From Neisseria sp. (GTDB lineage Bacteria > Pseudomonadota > Gammaproteobacteria > Burkholderiales > Neisseriaceae), in contig NZ_JAUMUI010000007.1 in the NCBI RefSeq assembly GCF_030530745.1, forward strand, positions 28,868-92,867: 64,000 nucleotides of DNA. Reading direction: 5' to 3'. A program made the position numbers and the translations under genes. The notes under the pieces were generated by a model that saw nothing but the letters and a program-made list of their open reading frames with translations, ran no database searches and was not told the DNA's origin. Positions 1 through 7,760 of this stretch are shown one piece after another (the stretch's first letter is position 1; every line of letters begins with the position of its first letter).

Positions 1-776
1 TTTTCCCAATCTTCGCCTTTGGGGGCAAGCGGTTTGTTTTTCACATAATCGATGGTGGTTTGATCGACTGCCACGATGCCGCTGCGCGCACCGGCTTCGA
101 TAGCCATGTTGCACAGGGTCATGCGGCCTTCCATCGACAAGCTGCGGATGGCTTCGCCGCCGAACTCAACCGCATAACCGGTACCGCCGGCGGTGCCGAT
201 TTGGCCGATGATGTATAAGGCTGCGTCTTTGGCGGTTACGCCGGGTTTCAGACGGCCGTTCACTTTAATCAGCATGGACTTGGATTTTTTGGCGGTGATG
301 CACTGGGTGGCCATGGTGTGCTCGACTTCGGAAGTGCCGATGCCGTGCGCCAGTGCGCCGAATGCGCCGTGGGTGGAAGTGTGCGAGTCGCCGCAAACCA
401 CGGTCATGCCGGGCAGGGTGGCGCCCTGTTCGGGGCCCATCACGTGCACAATGCCTTGGCCTTTGTCTTTAAACGGAAAATAAGCCAGCGCGCCGAATTC
501 TTTGATGTTGCTGTCCAAGGTGTCGACTTGCAGTTTGGAAACCGGATCTTGGATGCCTTTGTCCCAATCGTTGGTGGGGGTGTTGTGGTCGGCGGTGGAA
601 ACTACGCTGTCGATGCGCCACAGTTTGCGGCCGGCCATTTTCAGGCCTTCGAAAGCCTGCGGACTGGTAACTTCGTGCACAAGGTGGCGGTCGATATAGA
701 GCAGGACGGTGCCGTCTTCTTCTTCGCGCACAATATGGCTGTTCCAGAGTTTGTCGTAAAGGGTTTGCGGTTTCAT
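1..776 (-). CDS. leuC: 3-isopropylmalate dehydratase large subunit, 5' part (runs off window)
   Basis: Leucine biosynthesis: the large subunit of isopropylmalate isomerase, cytoplasmic, works with LeuD to convert 2- to 3-isopropylmalate. The reverse strand is open from an ATG at 776 to the window edge, giving the first 258 residues (family about 470). The start [10 protein letters not shown] and the aconitase-family stretch with [10 protein letters not shown] at about residues 128-137 are clear. The three iron-sulfur cysteines would lie beyond the edge and cannot be checked. It is divergent from gshA across a 243-bp gap with a promoter-like TTGCAT-17-TACCAT and a perfect inverted repeat. The partial state is a window effect, not a truncation. 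Confidence 0.97.
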   Translation of the reverse strand, partial: MKPQTLYDKLWNSHIVREEEDGTVLLYIDRHLVHEVTSPQAFEGLKMAGRKLWRIDSVVSTADHNTPTNDWDKGIQDPVSKLQVDTLDSNIKEFGALAYFPFKDKGQGIVHVMGPEQGATLPGMTVVCGDSHTSTHGAFGALAHGIGTSEVEHTMATQCITAKKSKSMLIKVNGRLKPGVTAKDAALYIIGQIGTAGGTGYAVEFGGEAIRSLSMEGRMTLCNMAIEAGARSGIVAVDQTTIDYVKNKPLAPKGEDWE

Positions 777-812
777 GGTTTGTGCTTTTGTTATCAAAGA
801 AAATATCGCATG

Positions 813-841
813 ATGGTAGCGATTTGCGGGGCGGAATGCAA
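813..841 (-). promoter_or_regulatory. Candidate leuC promoter
   Basis: On the reverse strand TTGCAT (836-841) is separated by 17 bases from TACCAT (813-818), about 37 bases upstream of the leuC ATG. The proximal arm of the inverted repeat at 843-856 abuts the -35 box. Assigned by motif only. Confidence 0.4.
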
Positions 842-842
842 G

Positions 843-909
843 CAAAATGTCTAAAAAAAATGGTTGACTTGGTTTTTGCTGGGATTTTTTAAAAATTTTA
901 GACATTTTG
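843..909. promoter_or_regulatory. Perfect 14-bp inverted repeat, candidate operator between leuC and gshA
   Basis: CAAAATGTCTAAAA at 843-856 is exactly complementary to TTTTAGACATTTTG at 896-909. The arm centres are 53 bp apart, close to five helical turns, in AT-rich DNA between divergent genes. One arm touches the leuC -35 box. No T-run or compact loop suggests a terminator, so paired regulator sites are the simplest reading. The regulator is unknown. Confidence 0.45.
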
Positions 910-1019
910 TCTTGTTTTAGAACTTCGTATGCTATCAATAAACCATCTTGGTGCTTGTATAGGCCGTCTGAAAAACCTATTATGCGGGGGTTAACAGTTT
1001 TTAATGCAGGTGAAAAACC

Positions 1020-2363
1020 ATGTCGCTGCCCGTGATGTCTAGTGCTTATCTGACGCAACTGCAAGAATTTGAAAGAAAAATCTTAAGCAACCAAACCAAA
1101 ATCGAAGCTTGGTTCCGCCAACAGTGGGCGCAGCACAAGCCGCCTTTTTACGGTTCGGTCGATATCCGCAACGCCGGCTATAAAATGGCTTCAATCGATA
1201 TGAACCTGTTTCCGGGCGGTTTCAACAACCTAAATCCGAATTTTATCCAACTGGCCGCGCACGCCGCGCAAGACGCGGTCGAGCGTTCCTGCCCGCAGGC
1301 CAAATCGGTGCTGATTGTGCCCGAAAACCATACCCGCAATACGTTTTATCTGCAAAATGTGTATGCCTTGGCCAATATTCTGCGCTCGGCGGGTTTTGAA
1401 GTGCGCTTGGGCAGCCTGAATCCCGAAATTACCGAAGCCACCGAATTTGAAACCGCGTTGGGCGATAAAATTTTGCTCGAACCTTTGCAGCGCACCCGTG
1501 GGCGCGTGCATCTGGCCGACGGTTTTTCACCGTGTCTGGTGTTGCTCAACAACGATTTGTCGGGCGGTGTGCCTGAGGTTCTGCAAGGCATCAACCAAAC
1601 CGTGCTGCCGCCTTTGCACGGCGGCTGGACCACGCGCCGCAAAACCGCCCATTTTGCCGCCTATGAGCGGGTGGCCGCCGAATTTGCCGAAATGCTGGAT
1701 ATAGACGTGTGGCACATCAACCCGTATTTCGAGCAAATCAGCGGCTTGGACTTTCAGGAACGAGAAGGTGAAGACGCACTGGCCGAAGCAGTGGAGCGGA
1801 TGCTGGCGAAAATCCAAACCAAATATGATGAAAAAGGAATTGCCGACAAGCCTTTTGTGATTGTGAAAGCCGATGCGGGCACATACGGCATGGGTGTGAT
1901 GAGCGTGAAATCGGCCGACGAAGTGCGCGGCTTGAACCGCAAAAACCGCAATAAAATGGCAAAAATCAAAGAAGGCTTGGAAGTGAGCGAAGTGATTGTG
2001 CAGGAAGGCATCTATACTTATGAAACGCTTAACGGCGCCGTTTCCGAGCCGGTGGTGTATATGATAGACCGCTTTGTAGTCGGCGGCTTTTTCCGTGTGC
2101 ACGAAGGCCGGGGCACCGATGAAAACCTCAATGCCACGGGTATGTCGTTTGTACCGCTCAATCAGGCGATTCCTGTTGCGGGGGCGGAAAACGGCAGCGA
2201 CGAACGCTGCAAACGCATATTCGCCCAATGGGATTCGCTCGGGGTGCCGCAAACTGATTCGGCCAATCCCGATTGCGAATGCAACCGCCTGTATGTGTAC
2301 GGTGTGATGGCGCGGCTGTCGCTGCTGGCAGCTTCCCTAGAGCTGGAACAGGCAGCAGGATAG
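1020..2363 (+). CDS. gshA: Glutamate-cysteine ligase (proteobacterial GshA, non-E. coli type)
   Basis: First step of glutathione synthesis: ATP-dependent joining of glutamate and cysteine, cytoplasmic. The 447-residue protein matches the family typified by Acidithiobacillus and Neisseria proteins, not the E. coli GshA fold family. Recognisable segments are [20 protein letters not shown] near residue 45, [18 protein letters not shown] near 105 and [15 protein letters not shown] near 285. AGGTG lies about 11 bases before the ATG. An alternative in-frame ATG six codons in cannot be excluded. The gene stands alone and ends in an uptake-sequence hairpin. Confidence 0.93.
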   Translation: MSLPVMSSAYLTQLQEFERKILSNQTKIEAWFRQQWAQHKPPFYGSVDIRNAGYKMASIDMNLFPGGFNNLNPNFIQLAAHAAQDAVERSCPQAKSVLIVPENHTRNTFYLQNVYALANILRSAGFEVRLGSLNPEITEATEFETALGDKILLEPLQRTRGRVHLADGFSPCLVLLNNDLSGGVPEVLQGINQTVLPPLHGGWTTRRKTAHFAAYERVAAEFAEMLDIDVWHINPYFEQISGLDFQEREGEDALAEAVERMLAKIQTKYDEKGIADKPFVIVKADAGTYGMGVMSVKSADEVRGLNRKNRNKMAKIKEGLEVSEVIVQEGIYTYETLNGAVSEPVVYMIDRFVVGGFFRVHEGRGTDENLNATGMSFVPLNQAIPVAGAENGSDERCKRIFAQWDSLGVPQTDSANPDCECNRLYVYGVMARLSLLAASLELEQAAG

Positions 2364-2402
2364 GAGGTGTCGGAATACAAGCCCATACAGGGCGAACCGC
2401 AG

Positions 2403-2447
2403 CAGTCATGCCGTCTGAAACCAGTTTTTCAGACGGCATGACTGTTT
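2403..2447 (+). terminator. gshA terminator built from AT-type uptake sequences
   Basis: Arms at 2403-2420 and 2427-2444 are perfectly complementary over 18 bp with a 6-base loop, followed by TTTT. The arms contain ATGCCGTCTGAA, the AT-DUS dialect, whereas most of the window uses AGGCCGTCTGAA. Confidence 0.85.
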
Positions 2448-2565
2448 TGGTTTTTATAAATTGTTATAGTATAACATATTGAAATGGAAATAAATTTGAC
2501 GTTTCAAAGCATTTACTTTATAACCGCTGTATCGCAGTTTCCACCAACCTTGAAAGGACGGCAAA

Positions 2566-3606
2566 ATGAAAGCAATGGCTTATTACGGTGCGGGCGATAT
2601 CCGCTTTGAAGAAAAACCGAAACCGCAGATTATCGATCCCACGGATGCGGTTGTTAAAATAACCAAAACCACCATCTGCGGCACCGACTTGGGCATCTGG
2701 AAAGGCAAAAACCCCGAAATCTCGGCAGGGCGCATTCTCGGTCACGAAGGTATCGGCATCGTTGAAGAAGTGGGTTCGGCGGTAAAAAACATTAAAAAAG
2801 GCGATAAAGTTATCATTTCGTGCGTGAGCAAATGCTGCACCTGCGATAACTGCAAAGTCCAGCTCTATTCGCACTGCCGTAATGGCGGTTGGATTCTCGG
2901 CTATATGATCGACGGCACGCAGGCCGAATATGTGCGCACGCCCTATGCCGACAACAGCCTGATTCCGCTGCCCGATAATGTCAACGAAGAAGTGGCGCTG
3001 CTGTTGAGCGACGCACTGCCCACCGCCCACGAAATCGGCGTGCAGTACGGAGATGTAAAACCGGGCGACACTGTGTTTATTGCCGGCGCCGGCCCTGTGG
3101 GTATGTCGGCTCTGCTGACTGCACAGTTATACAGCCCTTCGGTACTGATTATGTGCGATATGGACGAAAACCGTTTGAAACTGGCGAAAGAGTTGGGTGC
3201 CACCCATACCGTCAACCCTGCTTCGGGTGATGTGGCGGCACAGGTATCCGGTATTGTCGGTGAAGACGGTGTTGATGTGGCCATTGAGGCGGTAGGTATT
3301 CCCGCCACTTGGGATATGTGTCAAGACATCGTAAAACCTGGCGGCAATGTGGCTGTAGTTGGGGTGCACGGCGTACCTGTTGATTTCAAACTGGAAAAAC
3401 TGTGGATTAAAAATCTCACCATTACCACCGGTCTGGTAAACGCCAATACAACCGAAATGCTGATGAAAGCAATTTCAACCAGTTCAGTCGATTACACCAA
3501 AATGCTCACCCACCGTTTCAAATTCAGCGAACTGGAAAAAGCCTACGATGTATTCAAACACGCTGCTGAAAACGGTGCGATGAAAGTGGTGTTGGTTGCA
3601 GACTAA
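2566..3606 (+). CDS. Zinc-dependent alcohol dehydrogenase (medium-chain)
   Basis: Predicted NAD(P)-linked oxidation of a small alcohol or reduction of the carbonyl; the substrate is not determinable here. The 346-residue medium-chain dehydrogenase has Cys38, His60-Glu61 and Asp149 or nearby for the catalytic zinc, four cysteines (about 90, 93, 96, 104) for the structural zinc, and the GAGPVG nucleotide-binding loop at about 174-179. The arrangement resembles the secondary-alcohol (isopropanol) dehydrogenase group more than class III AdhC. GAAAGG precedes the ATG. It is monocistronic, followed by an uptake-sequence hairpin. Upstream, GTTAT-AGT-ATAAC at 2462-2474 is a small palindrome that might be a regulator site. 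Confidence 0.9.
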   Translation: MKAMAYYGAGDIRFEEKPKPQIIDPTDAVVKITKTTICGTDLGIWKGKNPEISAGRILGHEGIGIVEEVGSAVKNIKKGDKVIISCVSKCCTCDNCKVQLYSHCRNGGWILGYMIDGTQAEYVRTPYADNSLIPLPDNVNEEVALLLSDALPTAHEIGVQYGDVKPGDTVFIAGAGPVGMSALLTAQLYSPSVLIMCDMDENRLKLAKELGATHTVNPASGDVAAQVSGIVGEDGVDVAIEAVGIPATWDMCQDIVKPGGNVAVVGVHGVPVDFKLEKLWIKNLTITTGLVNANTTEMLMKAISTSSVDYTKMLTHRFKFSELEKAYDVFKHAAENGAMKVVLVAD

Positions 3607-3926
3607 TCTGAATATATCGTGAAACTCGGGTTGCAAAAGGCCGTCTGAAAACAAAGTTTCAGACGGCCTTGATTGTTCGCACAGGTTGAATAAAGTTCAT
3701 TTGCCAAACATTTTATTGCAAATAATTTTCTTTTTTAACATATTGCCGTATTTGTATAAAAACATTATCACTTTCCTTTCGATTTTTTAGAAACTTAATG
3801 AAGCCAAAGTAATCTGACTACACAATGCAGCCTATTCTGCATCATGACGGCTTTATGCCGGCTTACTTATCGGCCCGCACCTTCCGGGGCGGCTGAAAAA
3901 CCATTTCAATTGAAAGGACTTTATTC
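3607..3926. other. Intergenic stretch before the small lipoprotein gene
   Basis: After the uptake-sequence hairpin the stretch is AT-rich. A promoter-like TTGCAA (3716-3721), 17-base spacer and CATATT (3739-3744) may drive the downstream lipoprotein gene, leaving a leader of roughly 170 bases. I see no gene or riboswitch in it. Confidence 0.4.
3637..3672 (+). terminator. Uptake-sequence hairpin terminator after the alcohol dehydrogenase
   Basis: AAGGCCGTCTGAAA (3637-3650) pairs with TTTCAGACGGCCTT (3657-3670). It is an inverted AG-DUS pair 31 bases after the stop codon. Confidence 0.75.
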
Positions 3927-4166
3927 ATGAAAAAAGTATTGATTGCTGCCGCTTTCGCAACCCTGGCTCTGACTGCCTGTTCCAGCAACAAAGACAAAGC
4001 CCCCGAAACCGCCAACATCAGCGTTGAACAAGCTCTGCAAGAGTGCCAGCAAACTGTGGGCAATACTCAAGACCGCGCTGCCTTTGATGCTTGCATGAAA
4101 GACAAAGGCTTTGAGCGTCCTGATGCAGCTTCTGCTCCTGCAGAGCCTGCTGCTCCGGCAAAATAA
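3927..4166 (+). CDS. Small lipoprotein, 79 residues, unknown function
   Basis: A lipoprotein precursor: MKK start, hydrophobic segment, then the lipobox LTAC with Cys at about residue 18. The mature part is about 60 residues, with two further cysteines (in ECQQ and ACMKDKG) that could form a disulfide, and an Ala/Pro-rich tail. GAAAGGAC lies upstream of the ATG. It resembles small conserved neisserial lipoproteins but I cannot name a function. It is monocistronic with its own terminator. The 60-codon-scale DxxACMKxKGF ending recalls the 117-residue lipoprotein at 60374, another short cysteine-paired lipoprotein in this window; this is only a similarity of layout. Confidence 0.85.
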   Translation: MKKVLIAAAFATLALTACSSNKDKAPETANISVEQALQECQQTVGNTQDRAAFDACMKDKGFERPDAASAPAEPAAPAK

Positions 4167-4202
4167 ACCTGTCGGTAAAAAGTACCTTTATTCAGGTTTG
4201 AA

Positions 4203-4235
4203 AAACGGCTGCCCGGCAGCCGTTTACTTTTTTTG
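4203..4235 (+). terminator. Terminator of the small lipoprotein gene
   Basis: AAACGGCTG (4203-4211) pairs with CAGCCGTTT (4217-4225) around CCCGG, followed by a run of T. It lies 36 bases after the stop codon. Confidence 0.85.
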
Positions 4236-4391
4236 TTACCGGCATAAAACGGGCAGGAGGCCGCTCAAGCCGCTTGTATTTTTCCGGATATCTGCATCAC
4301 AGGTTGAACTTTCCCGCAGTATTGTTATCTTAATTTCAAGGCACGTTCAGTGCAGGGCTGAAAACGTTTGCATATTCTTACCGAAATAAGA

Positions 4392-4421
4392 TTGGTAAAA
4401 AAGCGCATTCAAGGCTACAAT
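4392..4421 (+). promoter_or_regulatory. Candidate hfq promoter
   Basis: TTGGTA (4392-4397), 18-base spacer, TACAAT (4416-4421), 50 bases before the hfq ATG. Assigned by motif only. Confidence 0.5.
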
Positions 4422-4471
4422 CAGCAAATGTTTTCCCGAATATTTCAAAACCATAATAACGGAGTATAAAA

Positions 4472-4762
4472 ATGACCGCGAAAGGACAAATGTTACAAGA
4501 TCCTTTTTTGAACGCTCTGCGTAAAGAGCATGTGCCTGTTTCCATTTATCTGGTAAACGGTATCAAGCTTCAGGGGCAGGTTGAATCGTTCGACCAATAT
4601 GTCGTGCTGTTGAGGAACACCTCAGTAACGCAAATGGTTTACAAACACGCCATTTCCACCATTGTTCCGGCACGTGCGGTGAGTTTGCAGCACGAAAACA
4701 AACAACCACAACCCCAGGCGGCAGCCCCCGTTCAAGTGGAAACCCAACAAGCTGCCGAATAA
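4472..4762 (+). CDS. hfq: RNA chaperone Hfq
   Basis: A hexameric Sm-like RNA-binding protein that helps small RNAs pair with mRNAs. The 96-residue product has the Hfq Sm1 segment ([20 protein letters not shown], about 14-33, running on to FDQYVVLL) and the Sm2 segment [11 protein letters not shown] near residue 61. The C-terminal tail is Gln/Pro/Ala-rich and probably disordered. GGAG precedes the ATG. The usual miaA-hfq-hflX context is absent: hfq is monocistronic between its promoter and a strong terminator. The protein would be the partner for any small RNA in this genome, including the candidate at 36264. Confidence 0.97.
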   Translation: MTAKGQMLQDPFLNALRKEHVPVSIYLVNGIKLQGQVESFDQYVVLLRNTSVTQMVYKHAISTIVPARAVSLQHENKQPQPQAAAPVQVETQQAAE

Positions 4763-4765
4763 GGC

Positions 4766-4810
4766 ATAAAAAATACCTTACCGTATCCGACACGGTAAGG
4801 TATTTTTTAT
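4766..4810 (+). terminator. hfq terminator
   Basis: A perfect 19-bp stem: ATAAAAAATACCTTACCGT (4766-4784) pairs with 4792-4810, with a 7-base loop. A-tract and T-tract flanks could make it work in both directions. Confidence 0.9.
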
Positions 4811-4836
4811 CACGCTGTTTTTCAGACGGCCATGCG

Positions 4837-5397
4837 ATGCTGTTAAACAATATTCTGCCTTTCACTCACGATTTGCTGCGCCACAGCATCCGCCCCGGCG
4901 AAAGCGTGCTTGACGGAACTGCTGGAAACGGACACGACACCCTGCTGTTGGCACAGTGCGCGGGATCGGAAGGTAAGGTGTGGGCATTTGACGTGCAACA
5001 GAAAGCGCTGGCTAAAACCGCAGCCCGCTTGGCAGATGCCGGCATACAGGCTCAGGTGGAATATGTGTGTGCGGGGCATGAAACATTGGCGGAATATATC
5101 AATGAACCGTTGGCGGCGGCAGTGTTTAATTTCGGCTGGCTGCCTGGTGGCGACAAAACGTTAACCACCCAAGCCGACACCAGCATATGCGCCTTGAATG
5201 CCGCATTGGCGCTGTTGAAACCGGGCGGCCTGCTGGCAGCGGTACTCTATCCCGGTCATGATGCCGGATATAGGGAGGCGAATGCTGTAGAAGCATGGGC
5301 AGCAGATTTGCCGCAACGGCAATATGCCGTGTTGAAATACGGTTTTATCAACCGCAAAAACTGCCCGCCTTATTTACTGGCTGTTGAGAAATTGTAG
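4837..5397 (+). CDS. MnmM-like (YtqB) SAM-dependent methyltransferase
   Basis: A 186-residue class I methyltransferase of the YtqB/PF06962 family. Family members from Bacillus and Staphylococcus (MnmM) complete the mnm5s2U34 modification of certain tRNAs; that this copy does the same is inference. SAM-binding motif I is VLDGTAGNGHDTLLLA at about 23-38, and the family signature FNFGWLPGGDK is at about 97-107. The ATG at 4837 gives the normal length. The gene lies 27 bases past the hfq terminator, after a single uptake sequence, and 30 bases before the CRISPR array. There is no sign of an operon. Confidence 0.85.
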   Translation: MLLNNILPFTHDLLRHSIRPGESVLDGTAGNGHDTLLLAQCAGSEGKVWAFDVQQKALAKTAARLADAGIQAQVEYVCAGHETLAEYINEPLAAAVFNFGWLPGGDKTLTTQADTSICALNAALALLKPGGLLAAVLYPGHDAGYREANAVEAWAADLPQRQYAVLKYGFINRKNCPPYLLAVEKL

Positions 5398-5427
5398 ATT
5401 TAGGGTAGGTAACCGGCAGCAAATGGT

Positions 5428-5529
5428 GTTGTAGCTCCCTCTCTCATCTCGTAGTGTTACAATGTTTATGGGGTTGCCTGTGCTCCTTTTGAAGTTGTAG
5501 CTCCCTCTCTCATCTCGTAGTGTTACAAT
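5428..5529 (+). CRISPR. Minimal type II-C CRISPR array: two repeats, one spacer
   Basis: Two identical 36-bp repeats (5428-5463 and 5494-5529) flank one 30-bp spacer (5464-5493). The repeat begins GTTGTAGCTCCC and ends TACAAT, matching the Neisseria type II-C repeat in length and sequence. Its 3' end reads TG-T-TACAAT, an extended -10 promoter like the one that lets each neisserial repeat start its own crRNA. In this orientation the crRNA would read along the + strand, guide first. No cas9, cas1, cas2 or tracrRNA was found in the window, and no degenerate third repeat is visible on either side. Confidence 0.93.
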
Positions 5530-5535
5530 TACCCC

Positions 5536-5575
5536 AGCCTGAAACCCTTGTCTCATCAGGGTTTCAGGCTTTTTT
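5536..5575 (+). terminator. Terminator directly after the CRISPR array
   Basis: AGCCTGAAACCCT (5536-5548) pairs perfectly with AGGGTTTCAGGCT (5558-5570), followed by six T. It starts 7 bases after the last repeat, as expected for the end of the crRNA transcript. Confidence 0.9.
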
Positions 5576-5685
5576 GCCGGTAAAATTTCCGGATTAAAAC
5601 AGCAAAAGCTGGTTGGCATTGACTTTTTTTTCTCGCGGTTTGATGTCGTCAATCAGTATATGCATCCCCGCAAACTGCTTTTCCG

Positions 5686-5979
5686 TTACTCCAAGCAGCG
5701 TATCCGCCCCTCTTGCGGCAGGTTTTTCTGCAGACGGGAGTAGTGTTTTTGCAACGCATCGCGCCCGAGCGTGCGGGTGAATTTATTGCCGAAGAGCAGA
5801 AGAAAATAGAGTGTGGCAGTCTGGCTTTCGTTAAAAGTTTTATCGCCCGATTTCACTGTTTCCGCTAAGGCATTCAGACGGCCTGCAGCAATATCGTGGC
5901 CGCTGTAATCCAACAACCACGCCTGATTGCGGATTTTCTGTTTCACAATCTGCTTGCATTCGCATTTCAAGTGCAACAC
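5686..5979 (-). CDS. Hypothetical protein, 97 residues, possible remnant
   Basis: An open frame on the reverse strand from a GTG at 5979, lying after the CbiM-like permease gene. The product is Leu- and Lys-rich, with a hydrophobic patch (TATLYFLLLFGNKF, about 55-68) followed by a basic tail. I do not recognise it. The proposed start sits inside the palindromic repeat shared with 36267-36302, and an uptake sequence lies within the frame. Both make it likely that the true start is further in or that this is a gene fragment. There is no clear ribosome binding site. Confidence 0.35.
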   Translation of the reverse strand: MLHLKCECKQIVKQKIRNQAWLLDYSGHDIAAGRLNALAETVKSGDKTFNESQTATLYFLLLFGNKFTRTLGRDALQKHYSRLQKNLPQEGRIRCLE

Positions 5980-5987
5980 TCAAATGC
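5957..5987. repeat. 31-bp repeat shared with 36272-36302
   Basis: The 31 bases here are the exact reverse complement of 36272-36302. The shared part begins CATTCGCATTT and ends AAATGC. At the second locus it completes an 11-bp-arm palindrome; here the right arm has diverged to AAATGCTGTTT. Confidence 0.8.
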
Positions 5988-6012
5988 TGTTTGAGAGCCC
6001 TTGGAATTGCTG

Positions 6013-6696
6013 TTATTTCCAAATGCTGTTTTCGGCGCGCAAAAAACGCGTATCGTCGAAAGTGGCCAGCCATTGCGGCCGCAGTGCCACAAAAACCGCC
6101 GTAAGGATACCGCTTAAAAAAGCCTCTCCCCAAGCGAGCAGGAAAAACACCGGAAATGCCGACTGCCAAAGCGTTTCGGCGGCAAACACGCCCGCAAACT
6201 GCAACAGTGCCACCACCGACAGCCCCGTCAGCAGCATACCCGCCGCAGCGGCAAGAAAGCCGTTCAAAAAAATATAGATAAACAGGTTGTCGGGCAGTCC
6301 GGACGACAGGCGGCGGAACAAAAAATTAACCGTCGCGGCGGGCAGCAGCACAAACAGCGCGTTCAGCCCGGCGGCGTATAAATTGTCTGCACCGTGCAAA
6401 CCGAGATAAGGCACCAGCAGCAAAGTACCCAGCCACAGTGCCGCAGGCAGGCCGAACATCAGCGTAAGCAGATTGATGCCGAGCAGGTGGTAGCTCATGC
6501 CGGCCAGTTGGCCGCCGCCCAAGCCTGCGTTAAGGCCCCACAGCACGGCCAAATAGGCCGCGGCAGCAACAACCGCCCCGCTGCGGCGGTTCAGCGCAGC
6601 AAAAGCCGGTTTGGCCGCCGCCAGCAAAACCGCCGCCCACAACAGCAGGGCGGTAAAGAGCAGGGAAGGGGGGAACCATTCGGCCAGAAAATACAT
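6013..6696 (-). CDS. CbiM-like energy-coupling factor ABC transporter permease
   Basis: An integral membrane protein of about 227 residues with six or so hydrophobic segments. It resembles the CbiM/NikM family of cobalt/nickel importer components; GMSYHLLGINLLTLMFG near residue 80 is the recognisable stretch. In complete systems it works with CbiN/NikN, CbiQ and the ATPase CbiO. None of these is nearby, so it may function alone, with distant partners, or carry another ligand. I took the ATG at 6696 rather than a TTG five codons earlier; neither has a clear ribosome binding site. The 3' end lies in a 12-base direct repeat (5981-5992 and 6020-6031). Confidence 0.8.
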   Translation of the reverse strand: MYFLAEWFPPSLLFTALLLWAAVLLAAAKPAFAALNRRSGAVVAAAAYLAVLWGLNAGLGGGQLAGMSYHLLGINLLTLMFGLPAALWLGTLLLVPYLGLHGADNLYAAGLNALFVLLPAATVNFLFRRLSSGLPDNLFIYIFLNGFLAAAAGMLLTGLSVVALLQFAGVFAAETLWQSAFPVFFLLAWGEAFLSGILTAVFVALRPQWLATFDDTRFLRAENSIWK

Positions 6697-6791
6697 TTGT
6701 TTACGGAGCAAAGGTGTTCAGACGGCCTGATTTATACCCCCGCGCTGCGATATAATCAAGGCCGTCTGAAAAAAGGTTGCAGGACGGTTTT

Positions 6792-7550
6792 ATGGAAACT
6801 TTAAACATCACCCCCGTTGCCGCGTTATCCGACAACTATATCTGGATTGTTTCTCATAACGGCCGCGCTGTATGCATAGACCCCGGTGAGGCCGCGCCCG
6901 TGCTCGATTATCTGCAACGGCAGCGGTTGGAGCTGGTGCAGATATGGATTACCCACCACCATCACGACCACACCGGCGGCATTGCCGGGCTGAAGCAGGC
7001 GTATCCGCAATGCACGGTATACGGCAACCGCGACATTGCAGCGGCCGGCCGGCACGTAAACGAAGGCGCACGGCTAACGTTCGACAGCCGCAATATAGAA
7101 GTGTGGCACACCCCCGGCCACACCGATACCCATCTGGGCTATCTGCTGCACGGCTCCGACGGGCTGCACGTTTTCTGCGGCGACACGCTGTTTTCGGCGG
7201 GCTGCGGACGCGTGTTCACCGGCACGCCCCGGCAGCTTTACGCCTCGCTGCAACGCTACGCCGGCCTACCCGAAAATACTTTGTTTTACCCCGCGCACGA
7301 ATACACCGCCGCCAACCTGCGCTTTGCCGCCTGTGTCGAGCCGGATAACTCGGCCGTGCGTGCCGCCCAAGCCGCCGCGGCATGCATGCCCACGCTGCCG
7401 GTGAGCCTTGCGCACGAGCGGCAGGTCAACCCGTTTCTGCGAACGGATTGCGCACAGGTGGCGCGGAAGGCGGAGGAAGAGGCCGGCAGAAAATTGGCAG
7501 GAGGCGCCGACGTATTCATTGCTTTGAGAGAATGGAAAAACCGTTTCTAA
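6792..7550 (+). CDS. gloB: Hydroxyacylglutathione hydrolase (glyoxalase II)
   Basis: Hydrolyses S-lactoylglutathione to lactate and glutathione in methylglyoxal detoxification; cytoplasmic. The 252-residue metallo-beta-lactamase-fold enzyme has the metal-binding HHHHDH at about 54-59, a further His in WHTPGHTDTH at about 112 and Asp in CGDTLF near 134. The C-terminal HERQVNPFLR segment is typical of GloB. The ATG at 6792 is preceded by AGGA at 6781; an ATG 15 bases earlier is less well placed. Its substrate system depends on glutathione, supplied by gshA in the same window. Confidence 0.95.
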   Translation: METLNITPVAALSDNYIWIVSHNGRAVCIDPGEAAPVLDYLQRQRLELVQIWITHHHHDHTGGIAGLKQAYPQCTVYGNRDIAAAGRHVNEGARLTFDSRNIEVWHTPGHTDTHLGYLLHGSDGLHVFCGDTLFSAGCGRVFTGTPRQLYASLQRYAGLPENTLFYPAHEYTAANLRFAACVEPDNSAVRAAQAAAACMPTLPVSLAHERQVNPFLRTDCAQVARKAEEEAGRKLAGGADVFIALREWKNRF

Positions 7551-7760
7551 GCCGGCTGATCCGCACGCTGTTTTCAGACGGCCTGATGTTTCGGACTACC
7601 CCTCTCAGGCAGATTCAACTCTTTCCCGGCTTTCCGGCCTGTTATGGTGCCGAATCCCTTTGTTGCCAAAAGCCGCTTGGAGGCGTGAAAATTATTCTTT
7701 TTAAGGCCGAAACACGTTAGAATAACGCCTTTGCCGAAACCAACCTGGCCGTTTTATTTT

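Larger units (their letters stand above)
4167..4471. other. Intergenic stretch between the lipoprotein gene and hfq
   Basis: It holds the lipoprotein terminator at its left end and the hfq promoter at its right end. Nothing else was recognised between about 4240 and 4390. Confidence 0.4.

Noticed and set aside
5374-5652. A 92-codon reverse-strand frame across the CRISPR array
   Set aside because: It translates the two repeats as duplicated peptide (VTLRDERGSYN) and has no ribosome site; the DNA is better explained as the array and its terminator.
5530-5680. tracrRNA or a leader next to the array
   Set aside because: No anti-repeat complementary to the CRISPR repeat was found beside the array; the hairpin there is a terminator.
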